A stretch of DNA of 64,000 bases from positions 62,001-126,000 of the forward strand of contig NZ_SWLZ01000010.1 in assembly GCF_005502275.1 (NCBI RefSeq). Direction: 5' to 3'. The notes under the pieces are model-generated. The model did no database searches, was not told where the DNA came from, and saw only the letters and a list, made by a program, of their open reading frames with translations. Both the position numbers and the translations under genes were made by a program. Positions within the stretch are counted from its first letter, which is position 1. Each line of letters starts with the position of its first letter. Source of the stretch: Robertmurraya siralis. GTDB taxonomy: Bacteria > Bacillota > Bacilli > Bacillales > Cytobacillaceae. Shown one piece after another: positions 54,228-63,575 of this stretch.

Positions 54228-54512
54228 GTGTCACTAGACGCCCACTCTACCTTCTTAGCCTATACTGGCAACATCAAACGAGTGGAAGAAACTGGTCTAC
54301 CAAAAATAAGTAGGGCGATACAAACCTTTAGGAACTGGCAGACTGAAATCCTAAATAGTTTTGTCTATAACTATTTAAATGGATTTTTAGAAAGGATCAA
54401 TAACCTGACAAAAGTCATAAAGCGAAATGCTTTTGGTTATAGATGCTTTGAGATTTCCGCAAAAATACTACTAACACATAAGTATAAAAGAATAGGAGTT
54501 CATATCGGATAG
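54228..54512 (+). pseudogene. ISL3-family transposase, C-terminal fragment
   Basis: The fragment reads GLPKISRAIQTFRNWQTEIL, then NSFVYNYLNGFLERINNLTK, then VIKRNAFGYRCFEISAKILL, matching the end of ISL3 (IS204/IS1001/IS1165) DDE transposases. The N-terminal two thirds, with most catalytic residues, is missing. No IS end is preserved. Confidence 0.7.
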
Positions 54513-54529
54513 TGGAGGATAGCAAATAT

Positions 54530-54600
54530 CCTTTTCATATGATGATGGATGTAGCATCCATCATCATATGAAAGGCAACCAAGCGAAGCGAGGTAGCCTT
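54530..54600. repeat. Perfect 16-bp palindrome followed by a second hairpin
   Basis: CATATGATGATGGATG (54536-54551) and CATCCATCATCATATG (54555-54570) pair exactly around TAG. With flanking CCTTT and AAAGG the stem extends further. AAGGCAACC and GGTAGCCTT form a second hairpin at about 54571-54600. The pair lies at the end of the ISL3 relic. It has no U-run. Confidence 0.7.
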
Positions 54601-54914
54601 AACTCCAACCATTGACGTTAAACCTTCCTTTTTCAATATGCAACATTATTTTTTCAAAATTCACTCATAATAGTTAATGTTTGTTCACCAAGTTGACCTT
54701 TACCTATAACCCTGCCATCAGATTTATTTCATTGGCTTTTTTTTATTTACTAGAGCAAGTTCATCCCAAAACACTAAACACAAAACCTGTAATGCTTTAA
54801 AAATTATTAGTCCTTATCATTACTACTTAATTTGACCAAATATAGCTGTGCTAAGTTCCGTAAAACAAAAGCAGGTATAAATTTACATTTTCATTATAAA
54901 AAAGCGAATCCTCC
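54601..54914. other. AT-rich non-coding stretch
   Basis: No gene, terminator or known repeat is recognised in this stretch. Confidence 0.4.
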
Positions 54915-55056
54915 TCTGAAAAGGCAGGCATAACAAAAGCAACAGAACACGATCAAGGTCAGCTTGAAATCAGGGTAGAGGAACAAGGACTACATGTATG
55001 TGTTTGACCGTAGCAATCTCGGTTACGAGCGCTTTGATCGCATGATAGTACGTTCT
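54915..55056 (+). pseudogene. IS4-type transposase fragment
   Basis: Two frames are needed: GITKATEHDQGQLEIRVEEQ, then YMYVFDRSNLGYERFDRMIV. YVFDRxxxxYxRFDxM is the IS4-family pattern. It is a short relic ending at the ATPase gene. Confidence 0.6.
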
Positions 55057-55060
55057 TTTC

Positions 55061-55708
55061 TCAATTCAATTCTAATATTTGTTGTCCCAAATTCATTAAT
55101 TCTCGATCATGTGTTACTAAAACGACACTTGTACCATCTTTATTCAAATCTACTATGAGTTGAATGACTTCATCTCGACTTCGTTCATCTAGATTACCAG
55201 TCGGTTCATCGCAAATTAATAGTTTCGGGTCGTTTATAAGCGCTCTTGCAATTGCTATTCTTTGTTTCTCACCTCCTGAAAGTTGTGATGGAAAATGTTC
55301 TAATCGATCAGATAAATTTACTTTTTCAAGAAGATGAAGAGCCTTTTCTTTCACTTTATTCTTGTTCTCAAAAGGAAGCAAAGGTAGCATGACGTTCAAT
55401 AAGCAATTAAATTGAGGAAATAATTTAAAATCTTGATAGATAAACCCTAAATATTTTTGTCTATAATTTTGCAGTTCATCTTCATTTGCTTCACTTATGG
55501 ATATATTACTAAATTGTATCTGGCTCCCTTCATCCGGGGGGAGGAGACCTGCCAAACATTGTAGTAATGTCGTTTTACCTGAGCCCGATCTACCTAAAAT
55601 GGTGATCCACTCACCTTCTTCCAGATTAAATGTAATATCTTTTAATATTTGAATTTCTCCGCTTGCTGTTTTATACGTTTTATTTAGATTCACCACATTT
55701 AATTGCAT
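55061..55708 (-). CDS. ABC transporter ATP-binding protein of the secreted-peptide cassette
   Basis: The protein has 215 residues. Walker A is GRSGSGKTTLLQCL, the signature is LSGGEKQRIAIARAL, Walker B is KLLICDEPTGNLDERS and the switch is VTHD. This is the LolD/MacB type that pairs with FtsX-like permeases, and it follows the permease gene directly (TAAATG junction). The size fits the lactococcin-972-group export ATPases (about 206 residues). Confidence 0.88.
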   Translation of the reverse strand: MQLNVVNLNKTYKTASGEIQILKDITFNLEEGEWITILGRSGSGKTTLLQCLAGLLPPDEGSQIQFSNISISEANEDELQNYRQKYLGFIYQDFKLFPQFNCLLNVMLPLLPFENKNKVKEKALHLLEKVNLSDRLEHFPSQLSGGEKQRIAIARALINDPKLLICDEPTGNLDERSRDEVIQLIVDLNKDGTSVVLVTHDRELMNLGQQILELN

Positions 55709-58222
55709 TTAGCGCACCTTCTTATATCCAAGATTAATTGACTTATGGAGGACATTGGACAATACGAACAAAGAAACTAATAAAATTATGGTGAAAAGCA
55801 TGACCGCAATTCCTCCGACCCATATTAGTGAATCTTCGATCCTACCAAATAATATTTGATAGCTAATTACACTTATAAGGACACCTATAAAAACAGATAT
55901 TCCTGACCATAACGCTACTTCTTTTAAATAAAAACTGTACAATTGTTTTTTATTCCATCCAATATGATGGAAAGTGTTTATTTCATCTGAGCGTTGTTGC
56001 CATAGGGAAAGCAATGATTCTATCAAGGTTAAAATGGTTAGCGAATAAAGAAAAATTAGCAAGACACTATAAAACCACTCCATTTGTCCATGGACATATA
56101 TACCTAACGTCGTTTGCGTAGTTTGCTTTTCTTGCAGTACCATTACTAATGTTAAAAATATTGAGACAATTGTCATTATACAGGTTTGAAACATGGAAAA
56201 AGTAATATGACTGCGATAATACCAAGTGTTTTTCCAAGTAATTGTCCCGTTTCTCGCAGGAGAGTACTCCTGTTTGACATTTAATTTGTGAACTTTTTCA
56301 ATTAGAAACATAGATAAGCAAACGATAATGAAAACAATAACTAAACTAATAATTAATAAGGTTTCTTTCATAATAAAACTAGCCACTAACATCATAATAA
56401 AAGCTAACATAAAGGGGCTGCCTAATATCAGAGACCACTCATTAAAGCGCAGTCTTTTAATGTGCTCTTTCTTCCATCCAAAGCTCATTAGAAGTAATTC
56501 ATCATTTCGACGAGACTTTATTAAGTTCGAGAAACTAAAAATGATATAGACAAGACTAACCATCATAAAAAAAGTAACTAGAATAATTTTGCTAATATCC
56601 CAGCTTTTTAGAATTGTATCTGCTGCGCCCAAGGTTGTCCAAGGTTGAATAACCTCACCAATTCCTTCTACATTAATGGTCAATGATTGATTGGATGCAC
56701 CTGCAACAATATCAACTGTGAATCCCTCAGATTCAAATTCCGCAGCCATATTTTTAATTTTATCGGCTGCAGATTTATCGTATCCAGAAATATCAGCTAC
56801 TCTGACTCTAATGGCATCAATAGGCGTATCTGTTTTCAATCGTTCTGCCCAATTTATAGAGATGAGTCCATGTGCCGGAGTTGTAATAAAACTCCCTGGC
56901 AATGATGTAGGTTGTAAAAGAGTTTCCTTGTCTTTAGCTAAATAGGTAGGATGAATCCCATATATACCTAGTGGGGATGCGGCTAATTCCTCTTCATGTT
57001 GATCTACTTCAAAATATCCGACATGTTTAAAGTAAAGTCCCTCACCCTCTATCACATTTGGACCTTCAGTAACAAAATTGATTTCTTTTTGTATATCACG
57101 ATAAAGAGGGATATCTGATTTCTCATCTTTTCCAATTTGTTTAACGAATATTTCATTACCTGAAAATTGATAATTAACAGGACCAACGCTATAATAGGTC
57201 TTTTGACTACCAGAGTCAATGGTACCCCACATTTCTTCCCCTGTTGGATGCTCCTCATAATTCAACAAATGGTAATCCTTATCCGCATACAAATAATTAT
57301 CATAGAATGGAGATATTGCTTTCGAAAAATCCAGTTCATATATTTCTGTCGAGATTGATGTTTTTTCAGCCATTTCTTTCATTAATTGGGTATGTAATTC
57401 TTTATCCCGATATGACAATGCCTCAAAGCCAACACCATTATCTGAATCAATTTTATATTTATGCTTGAGCTCCCGTATATCATCCTCACTTAGGTCAATG
57501 TTTTCAATCTTTATCGAAGCTTTTAATGGAACATTGGCATCTTTTAATCCGAGGATTGGAATTTCATCAAAATCAGGGTTTAACCCTGAAGAACTCACTT
57601 CTAGCTTTGAATAATCCTCGCCGGTCAATTTTTTCTCTTCTTCTACATCTATTGCTACTACTTGATGATAAGTTAGTGGAAAAAGAAATGACGGATACTC
57701 TCCCCAAAATACATTGACTAGTGAATCATCGGTTATAGTAGAGTAATCAGAAAACCTATTAGGATCTAGAAATGAGTAGGCCGTATATGTCTCTCCTAAA
57801 TCATAAGTATTGACTCCATCTGTCGTCGAATATTTTACTGTATATCGGACCGAGTCGCCTCTTTCAGGTAAAGAATAGTTAATGGCACTGGCGGTATAAA
57901 GTCCAATTGCCGCAACTGGTGCTGCCACTTCAACGTCTTCTCGATTCTTTACACTCTCCCATTGTTCAATAGAAATCCCACCATCGCCAACACCTAAATA
58001 ATTTTCTTCCACTAGCCCTAATTTTTTCTCGATTGGAGTTTGACTATTCCTTGGGCGTAGCAAAATATCGTAATCGCCTCTTGAGAAATCATAAATATCC
58101 TGTTGTATAGTCTTATTTGCAGAATTTAATGAGAACATCGAGCAAGATAATAGAATAAAAATGATAAATAATAGAAAAATCAATTGCATTATTTTCCTTT
58201 TTTTAGAAAGAGTGATTTTCAT
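55709..58222 (-). CDS. FtsX-like ABC permease with large extracellular domain
   Basis: The protein has 837 residues. An N-terminal membrane helix (about 12-32) is followed by a large extracellular domain (about 35-540) rich in Tyr, Asp and Ser. The C-terminal region carries further helices, two FtsX-like blocks (VSLVYIIFSFSNLIKSRRNDELLLMSFGWKKEHIKRLR and LIESLLSLWQQRSDEINTFHHIGWNKKQLYSFYLKEVALW) and about six or seven helices in all. The layout fits the bacteriocin-associated integral membrane protein family. Its ATG follows GAGGGG. Gene order: secreted peptide, permease, ATPase. Confidence 0.85.
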   Translation of the reverse strand: MKITLSKKRKIMQLIFLLFIIFILLSCSMFSLNSANKTIQQDIYDFSRGDYDILLRPRNSQTPIEKKLGLVEENYLGVGDGGISIEQWESVKNREDVEVAAPVAAIGLYTASAINYSLPERGDSVRYTVKYSTTDGVNTYDLGETYTAYSFLDPNRFSDYSTITDDSLVNVFWGEYPSFLFPLTYHQVVAIDVEEEKKLTGEDYSKLEVSSSGLNPDFDEIPILGLKDANVPLKASIKIENIDLSEDDIRELKHKYKIDSDNGVGFEALSYRDKELHTQLMKEMAEKTSISTEIYELDFSKAISPFYDNYLYADKDYHLLNYEEHPTGEEMWGTIDSGSQKTYYSVGPVNYQFSGNEIFVKQIGKDEKSDIPLYRDIQKEINFVTEGPNVIEGEGLYFKHVGYFEVDQHEEELAASPLGIYGIHPTYLAKDKETLLQPTSLPGSFITTPAHGLISINWAERLKTDTPIDAIRVRVADISGYDKSAADKIKNMAAEFESEGFTVDIVAGASNQSLTINVEGIGEVIQPWTTLGAADTILKSWDISKIILVTFFMMVSLVYIIFSFSNLIKSRRNDELLLMSFGWKKEHIKRLRFNEWSLILGSPFMLAFIMMLVASFIMKETLLIISLVIVFIIVCLSMFLIEKVHKLNVKQEYSPARNGTITWKNTWYYRSHITFSMFQTCIMTIVSIFLTLVMVLQEKQTTQTTLGIYVHGQMEWFYSVLLIFLYSLTILTLIESLLSLWQQRSDEINTFHHIGWNKKQLYSFYLKEVALWSGISVFIGVLISVISYQILFGRIEDSLIWVGGIAVMLFTIILLVSLFVLSNVLHKSINLGYKKVR

Positions 58223-58297
58223 GGCATTCCCCTCAATATAAAATAATACTCTGATTCAATAAAAATCAGAGTAAAAAATATTGGTAGTTCTCCATTT

Positions 58298-58717
58298 TTA
58301 CCATGCTTTTACGATGATACTCTTACTAACTACACGTGAGATATTTAACTGATCTTGGGTTTGAGCACTTGCAGTATAAGATTTTTGATACTGATAGCCT
58401 GGATAGCTATGGTAGAAAATTCTATTCTGTTCACCCCCCCTACCATCATAGCGTTGTCTTGAAGTCCCATCACCTGGAGTAAAATAAAATACATGCGGCC
58501 CATTGGTCGATGTTGTTCCAACTTTAAAATCATATCTTTGCCCAGCGGTAAGTGGACCATTAGGTACAGTAAAAATACATGTAGGAACAGCAGCAGCTAC
58601 GACATTCTCTGTACTATTATTTGAATCACTTTCATCTTGGTTGGCAAATACACTAACACTAAACACTAAACATAGACCAAGTACAGCTGCTAAACTACTA
58701 AACAATTTTTTCTTCAC
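58298..58717 (-). CDS. Small secreted protein, putative exported peptide of the ABC cassette
   Basis: The product has about 140 residues from a GTG at 58717 with GGAGG 8 nt upstream; the first 24 residues (LFSSLAAVLGLCLVFSVSVFANQ) form a signal peptide. The mature region begins with a Ser/Asn-rich linker, then GPLTAGQRYDFKVG, HVFYFTPGD, then HSYPGYQYQKSYTASAQTQD and a final KAW. A single Cys is present. The Tyr/His-rich C-terminus recalls lactococcin-972-like peptides, but no motif is decisive. It is 75 bp upstream of the permease gene in the same direction. Confidence 0.6.
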   Translation of the reverse strand: MKKKLFSSLAAVLGLCLVFSVSVFANQDESDSNNSTENVVAAAVPTCIFTVPNGPLTAGQRYDFKVGTTSTNGPHVFYFTPGDGTSRQRYDGRGGEQNRIFYHSYPGYQYQKSYTASAQTQDQLNISRVVSKSIIVKAW

Positions 58718-59464
58718 TAATAATACCTCCTTTTTTTTACTCAAAATCCAAATTTAACCTTTCGAATGTCATTATAACAGATTTCAATATATTGTAAATT
58801 CTAAATCAAATAATTTTTGAATTTTGTAATCATTTTAACAACACTTCTATTTAACAAAACCATTTTCTATTATAATAAGCGGTAATATTTAAGAAATAAT
58901 GCATAAAATTGTGGGAAATCCACATTTTTATGCCTATTTTGGAGGGACAGCCTTTGGTAAACTATAAATACAGGAAATAAATTTTCATGCAGGTTGCAGG
59001 TGAAAATGGAAAGGGATCATTCTATTTTCTTAGTCAAGGATCCTGTCAAAACTATAGAGTACGATATTTTAATCAATTACCCAAAAGGTTTTAACCGATC
59101 AGTTAAAACCATTAGAAAAAAATTGCCTTGTAAAAAGATTGATATTTAATAAGACCTCTTAAAGTAGAATGATAGGAGATCATATATCCCTGTATTAAGT
59201 GCGATATGTGAATGGGGAAATCGATAGCTCCCCATCAAAGAGCTCGTAATAATATGGTGCAACAATTAAGGAGCTGAACTAATCTGATCAACAGCTTTTT
59301 CATTCCAGCAGTTTTTAATTTTACTCTTCAATACTAGAAGATCATGGTTAACAAAACGATAGCAAAGGTTCATTCTCACCTTTGTACAAACGCCAGTTAG
59401 TTCAACATAAGGCTTATCGTCTCCAACAAAACGATAACATTATTAAGAAAGGTGACACAAATGC
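58718..59464. promoter_or_regulatory. Upstream region of the secreted-peptide cassette and MOSC gene
   Basis: The 58824-58870 stretch (TCATTTTAACAACA, then CTTCTATTTAACAAAACC) matches the right end of the terminal-repeat element. GGTTTTAAC (59087-59095) and GTTAAAACC (59102-59110) form a perfect 9-bp inverted repeat with a 6-nt spacer, a possible operator. The region is otherwise featureless. Confidence 0.45.
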
Positions 59465-60124
59465 ATGCAAACACAAACTATCCAACTTATTAACCTTGCC
59501 ATTGGAAAACCAAAAGAGATGCGTTACGGTTCAGAGGAGAAGGTATTGAACACGGCCATTCAAAAGGAAATGGTAAAAGAAGCTTATTTAATGAAGGAAG
59601 GATTTATCGGTGATGGTGTGGCAGATTTAGTTAACCATGGTGGCCTTGATCGTGCCGTTTGCTTTTATCCTGCTGAGCACTATTCCTTTTGGGAAGCTGA
59701 TTATGGGAAAACTCTAGACTCAGCCGCATTTGGAGAAAACATTACGATTTCCGGATTAGATGAACGTACCATCTGTATTGGTGATATCCTTCAAATCGGT
59801 GAAGCGACTGTCCAAATTACAGAAGGTCGTGTGCCGTGTAAAACCATTGACAGAAGAACCGGTATGGAGAAGCAATTCAAAAAAATGATAGAAACTGGTT
59901 ACACAGGGTATTTTGGTAAAGTTCTTAAAGAAGGAAAAGTTCGTTCCGACGACAGCATCAGCATCATTTCCAGAAATGAAGATGAGGTAACCGTATATAA
60001 GGCACATCAAATCTATTTTCGGCAAATCGTAGATGAAGAGGCACTTCAGCAATTAATCACTAATCCATCACTTTCCGATAATTGGCTTCAACATTTGAAA
60101 CGCTTATTGAAAGGCGAATCATGA
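59465..60124 (+). CDS. MOSC-domain protein (YflK/YiiM-like)
   Basis: The protein has 219 residues. The MOSC core is visible: LVNHGGLDRAVCFYPAEHYSFWEADYG, AAFGENITISGLDE, ICIGDILQIGEATVQITEGRVPCKTIDRR, with the conserved Cys in the GRxPC motif. MOSC proteins bind molybdenum cofactor (family knowledge); YiiM reduces N-hydroxylated bases. AAAGGTG precedes the ATG; an earlier ATG in another frame at 59461 runs to a stop after 10 codons. Confidence 0.85.
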   Translation: MQTQTIQLINLAIGKPKEMRYGSEEKVLNTAIQKEMVKEAYLMKEGFIGDGVADLVNHGGLDRAVCFYPAEHYSFWEADYGKTLDSAAFGENITISGLDERTICIGDILQIGEATVQITEGRVPCKTIDRRTGMEKQFKKMIETGYTGYFGKVLKEGKVRSDDSISIISRNEDEVTVYKAHQIYFRQIVDEEALQQLITNPSLSDNWLQHLKRLLKGES

Positions 60125-60204
60125 AGATCCCCTTTTTCATTTAATGCTACTTAATTGACAAAATAATTGTAATTTTGTTACTGTAAATAAAAGATTTTCA
60201 TATC

Positions 60205-60455
60205 ACAACACAATGATTAGGAGTAGTAAGGAAGGTGAATTGTCCAGAAAACTGCCGGTTGCTGAAAGGCAGTCAATGAGCTTCCCCAACTCGCCTAGGA
60301 GTGGTTAGACTGACATGTAGGTCTAAACGGAGCAAATCCGTTATAAATTGATGAGAAGGTTTACTTTTGTTTTGGCAAACGAAAAAGAGTGGTACCACGT
60401 TAGGTAAGGCCTATCGTCTCTTTAGAGGCGACAGGCCTTTTGTGTTTTTTTATCC
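60205..60455 (+). promoter_or_regulatory. T-box leader in front of a GNAT gene
   Basis: A T-box motif, AGAGTGGTACCACGT (60386-60400), lies before a terminator (AAGGCCTATCGTCTC with GAGGCGACAGGCCTT, 60406-60441, T-run). Upstream is a Stem I-like region (ATTAGGAGTAGTAAGG). The specifier codon could not be fixed: the candidate internal loop AACTCGCC (60288-60295) would read CUC (Leu) or GCC (Ala). The leader senses an uncharged tRNA and controls transcription of the next gene (established for T-boxes). Confidence 0.85.
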
Positions 60456-60474
60456 TAAAAAGAGAGGGGTTTTT

Positions 60475-60999
60475 ATGATGATCATTCGGGAAGCAACATT
60501 GTCCGATGCTGAAGGCATAGCGAAAGTGCATGTTGATAGCTGGAGAACCACTTACAAAGGAATCGTCTCCGATGTCTTTCTTGAACAACTGTCTTATAAA
60601 AAAAGAACTGAATCCTGGATCGAAAATATACAACGACTGGATAATTATGTAGTTGTAGCAGAAAATGATGATGGCCAAATAGTAGGATTTGCTGACGGAG
60701 GAAAAAGAGAATCCAATCTTATTGAGCATTCAGGGGATTTGACCGCCATCTACATTCTCGAAGAATACCAAGGAAAAGGGATTGGAAAAAAGCTTGTTGG
60801 CAAATTATCTGAGCACTTCAAAAAACTTGGCTACAAAAAAATATTTGTAGAGGTATTGGAAGACAATAAATCCCGATTGTTTTATGAAAAACTAGGTGCT
60901 CAATATTGCGAAACAACGAAGATTACGATTCAAGGAGACGAATTGAATCTAGCAATTTACAAATGGGAGAATATAAATTCGCTCCTTACTCCTCGTTAG
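60475..60999 (+). CDS. GNAT-family acetyltransferase
   Basis: The product has about 174 residues from the ATG at 60475, after GAGAGGGG; the frame is open from 60367, inside the leader. GNAT motif V/A: VVVAENDDGQIVGFADGG, the acetyl-CoA loop EEYQGKGIGKKLVGKLSEHF, and VEVLEDNKSRLFYEKLGA. The protein starts like other Bacillus GNATs (IIREATLSDAEGIAKVHVDSWRTTYKGIV). It stands alone behind the T-box, so its level is presumably tied to a charged-tRNA or amino-acid signal; substrate unknown. Confidence 0.82.
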   Translation: MMIIREATLSDAEGIAKVHVDSWRTTYKGIVSDVFLEQLSYKKRTESWIENIQRLDNYVVVAENDDGQIVGFADGGKRESNLIEHSGDLTAIYILEEYQGKGIGKKLVGKLSEHFKKLGYKKIFVEVLEDNKSRLFYEKLGAQYCETTKITIQGDELNLAIYKWENINSLLTPR

Positions 61000-61366
61000 T
61001 CCACGTACCCTTTTAAAATTCGGCGTCACCTCGGACGTTAATGGTTCAGGCAGCTTGAGAAGTAGCATGCCCTGTACACAATAAGGCGCTCACTTAAAAA
61101 GTGAGCACCTTACTATAATCAGTAAAATTCCGGCGTAACCGTTCCGGCTAATTATTTGAGTGGTGTGTGAACTACTATTTGGGTGAAAATTTACTTTAAC
61201 TGCGAACGTAATCGCTTATTTAAAAAAAGTTGAATTTTGCGTTTTACCCTTTTGTAAAAAGGTTAGAGCAATTCAGTCAGTCTTTTCTCACAAATGCAGC
61301 CGATTGTATTGTTCATACAAATAAGAAGTTGTGTTATTCCATTTTTGCTCTTAAAAGAATTTTATC
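61000..61366. other. Convergent intergenic region with terminator
   Basis: GCTCACTT (61088-61095) and AAGTGAGC (61099-61106) form a stem that may end the GNAT transcript. The rest is AT-rich and no gene is seen. Confidence 0.5.
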
Positions 61367-62581
61367 TTATTTAATGAAACGAATAAATCGCTTTTTACCA
61401 ATTTGCAATACGTCTTCGTTCATTAATACAATGTCTAAATCGTCTTCATTTATTTTTTCATAATTGAGCTTTACGCCCTTTTGTTTAACTAAACGTATAA
61501 ATTCGCTTTTACTTTTTACGAATCCTTTTTCAATGAGCTGTGGAATGACAGCTTCAACTGTTTCCGCACCAATTTCAATTAATAGTTTGGGAATATCAGC
61601 TGGTACTTCCTTTTTGCTAAAAGCCGTTTCAAAATAAGTTAACGCTCTTTTTGTTCCCTCTTCTCCCCAGTATAAATTTGTGATGATTTTAGCTAGTTTA
61701 AATTTAATGTCTCTTGGATTAATTCCTTTTTCAAGAAGTTGTTTAATGTTTTCTATTTCATCTGGATGTTCATCCGTTGCCAACTCAAAGTATTTAATGA
61801 TTAGGCTATCTGGTACTTCCATTACCTTTTTAAACATTACTTCTGCTGGTTCATTTACTCCGATATAATTTCCAAGACTTTTGCTCATCTTTTCTATACC
61901 ATCAAGACCTTCAAGTAAGGGCATGAAAATGGCAATTTGCTTTTCTAATCCCCAATGTTTTTGAAGTGTACGGCCCATTAGAATGTTAAATGTTTGATCT
62001 GTACCACCTAATTCAATATCCGCTTGTATCTCTACCGAATCATATGCTTGCATTAGTGGGTAGAAAAATTCGTGTATTCCGATTGGCACTTGATTTTTAT
62101 ATCTGTTTTGGAAATCATCACGTTCTAATATTCTTGCCACTGATGTTGTTGCTGCTAATTTGATGACTTCCTCGAATGTCAATTTTGAAAGCCACTCACT
62201 GTTAAAGCGGACCGTTGTCTTTTCTGAATCTAAAACCTTAAAGATTTGTTCAAAGTATGTTTTGGCATTTGCTTTAACCTGTTCATCACTTAAAGCTACC
62301 CGGCCTTTTGCCTTTCCTGTTGGATCTCCAATACGGCCCGTAAAATCACCAATAACAATAATTGCTTTATGACCTAGATCTTGCATCTGCTTTATTTTTC
62401 TTAAAACAACGGCATGACCTAAGTGTATATCAGGTGCAGAAGGGTCAAGCCCCAGCTTAATCGTAAGCGGAGTCTTTAACGCGTATGACTTCTCTAATTT
62501 AGCCAATAATTCTCCTTCGTTTACTACTTCTTGAACACCCTTCATAATCATTTTTAATTGTTCTTCAGGTTTTACAAACAT
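61367..62581 (-). CDS. tyrS: Tyrosine--tRNA ligase (TyrZ type)
   Basis: The product has about 404 residues from the ATG at 62581, which follows AAGGAG by 8 nt; the frame is open from 62683 but would overlap the T-box terminator. Class I motifs are LGLDPSAPDIHLGHAVVL (HxGH) and EKMSKSLGN (KMSKS), plus GTDQTFNILMG for tyrosine specificity. The C-terminal S4 RNA-binding domain has SEFIRLVKQKGVKLN. The KMSKS signature, instead of KFGK, points to the TyrZ type rather than TyrS. It is preceded by its own T-box. Confidence 0.92.
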   Translation of the reverse strand: MFVKPEEQLKMIMKGVQEVVNEGELLAKLEKSYALKTPLTIKLGLDPSAPDIHLGHAVVLRKIKQMQDLGHKAIIVIGDFTGRIGDPTGKAKGRVALSDEQVKANAKTYFEQIFKVLDSEKTTVRFNSEWLSKLTFEEVIKLAATTSVARILERDDFQNRYKNQVPIGIHEFFYPLMQAYDSVEIQADIELGGTDQTFNILMGRTLQKHWGLEKQIAIFMPLLEGLDGIEKMSKSLGNYIGVNEPAEVMFKKVMEVPDSLIIKYFELATDEHPDEIENIKQLLEKGINPRDIKFKLAKIITNLYWGEEGTKRALTYFETAFSKKEVPADIPKLLIEIGAETVEAVIPQLIEKGFVKSKSEFIRLVKQKGVKLNYEKINEDDLDIVLMNEDVLQIGKKRFIRFIK

Positions 62582-62639
62582 ACTAACATCTCCTTGTAAT
62601 ATTATTTCTAATATTGCAAGTTCTATAAGAAACAAAGGA

Positions 62640-62915
62640 TAATAAAAAAACGCCCTCTTGGATTGACCAAAAGGACGATTCATCTCGTGTTACCACCTTT
62701 AATTCATAAGCAACTCACATTGCTTATCTTAATAAGTACAGTCGTTAGACGACGATACCTTAGCACATGATTACGGGTGCTAAACCGGTATAGCCTACTA
62801 AGGATTTCCTGTTCGGGATACAGCTCCAAGATGTATTCACAATCGTTCAACATGCACCTCTCATCAACCGGTCACTTTCTGTCTGTTTACATGATTGCTA
62901 CTCTTTCTTATCATA
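62640..62915 (-). promoter_or_regulatory. T-box leader of the tyrosyl-tRNA synthetase gene
   Basis: On the minus strand the motif AAAGGTGGTAACACGAG (62683-62699) is followed by a terminator (CGTCCTTTTGG with CCAAGAGGGCG, then seven T, 62643-62676). The Stem I region occupies roughly 62760-62915. The specifier is expected to be a Tyr codon; GTATCC at the loop region would offer UAU, but I did not fold it. Confidence 0.85.
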
Positions 62916-63083
62916 GCCTTTGTTCTTATACTCCGAAATGTTTTAAACAAATCTTCGTTATGCAGATATTAATTGTTACTGATTCTAACTATGTTATTTA
63001 AATTTGTCAATACGGTAGATTCCTATTTTTGAAAAATCAAAGAATATTAAAGCCGGCCCCAACTTTTTTAATTCTAGCATCCC
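62916..63083. other. Intergenic region
   Basis: No gene is seen; part of the tyrS promoter probably lies at the left of this stretch. Confidence 0.3.
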
Positions 63084-63302
63084 TTACCTCTTTGTAAATG
63101 CCCACATAAATAATATTGATAAAATAATGGCAATTACAATGACAAATGATTTCAGAACAGCCAGCATGCCTAAAATCATGAACACCACTATCATACCGGT
63201 TAAAATTACGATAAATAAAGAAGTCCTTGCTTTCCTTTTTTTCGCCAAGGAAAATTGCCATATACAAACAATCATTCCAAGTACAATCAATAAATTAAAC
63301 AT
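63084..63302 (-). CDS. Small membrane protein
   Basis: The protein has 72 residues, nearly all hydrophobic, with three probable membrane helices (MFNLLIVLGMIVCIWQF, SLFIVILTGMIVVFMILGM, LKSFVIVIAIILSILFMW) and a short basic loop (SLAKKRKART). AGAGGTG lies 8 nt before the ATG. An overlapping frame in the same strand (63037-63267) is a shadow. No family is recognised. Confidence 0.55.
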   Translation of the reverse strand: MFNLLIVLGMIVCIWQFSLAKKRKARTSLFIVILTGMIVVFMILGMLAVLKSFVIVIAIILSILFMWAFTKR

Positions 63303-63359
63303 AACATTTCACCTCTTATTTATCTTAACTTTAGCGTCTTACAATTGCATCTACTGACA

Positions 63360-63575
63360 CTATATTTCCTCCTTTACCGGTGGACTAAAGGTTACAATCC
63401 ATTGATGATGAAAAATGTATAGAGAATCTACAATGAACATCAGATTTTGACCAACTATCATTAAGTAATAACTTGAAATAGAAATGATTGAAGCAAATAT
63501 TATTTGAGGAAATCCCATTTCGATTCTAGAAACAATCATTATGAAAACAACGTAAAATAAAAAAACATCTCCCAC
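63360..63575 (-). CDS. Possible small membrane protein
   Basis: The frame reads FVVFIMIVSRIEMGFP-like hydrophobic sequence, then SIISISSYYLMIVGQNLMFI and ends FSPPVKEEI. The annotated start (GTG) lies inside a terminator hairpin (63561-63597), so the real start may be an internal ATG. Natural composition but no ribosome site; low confidence. It is upstream of the 72-residue membrane protein. Confidence 0.35.
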   Translation of the reverse strand: MGDVFLFYVVFIMIVSRIEMGFPQIIFASIISISSYYLMIVGQNLMFIVDSLYIFHHQWIVTFSPPVKEEI

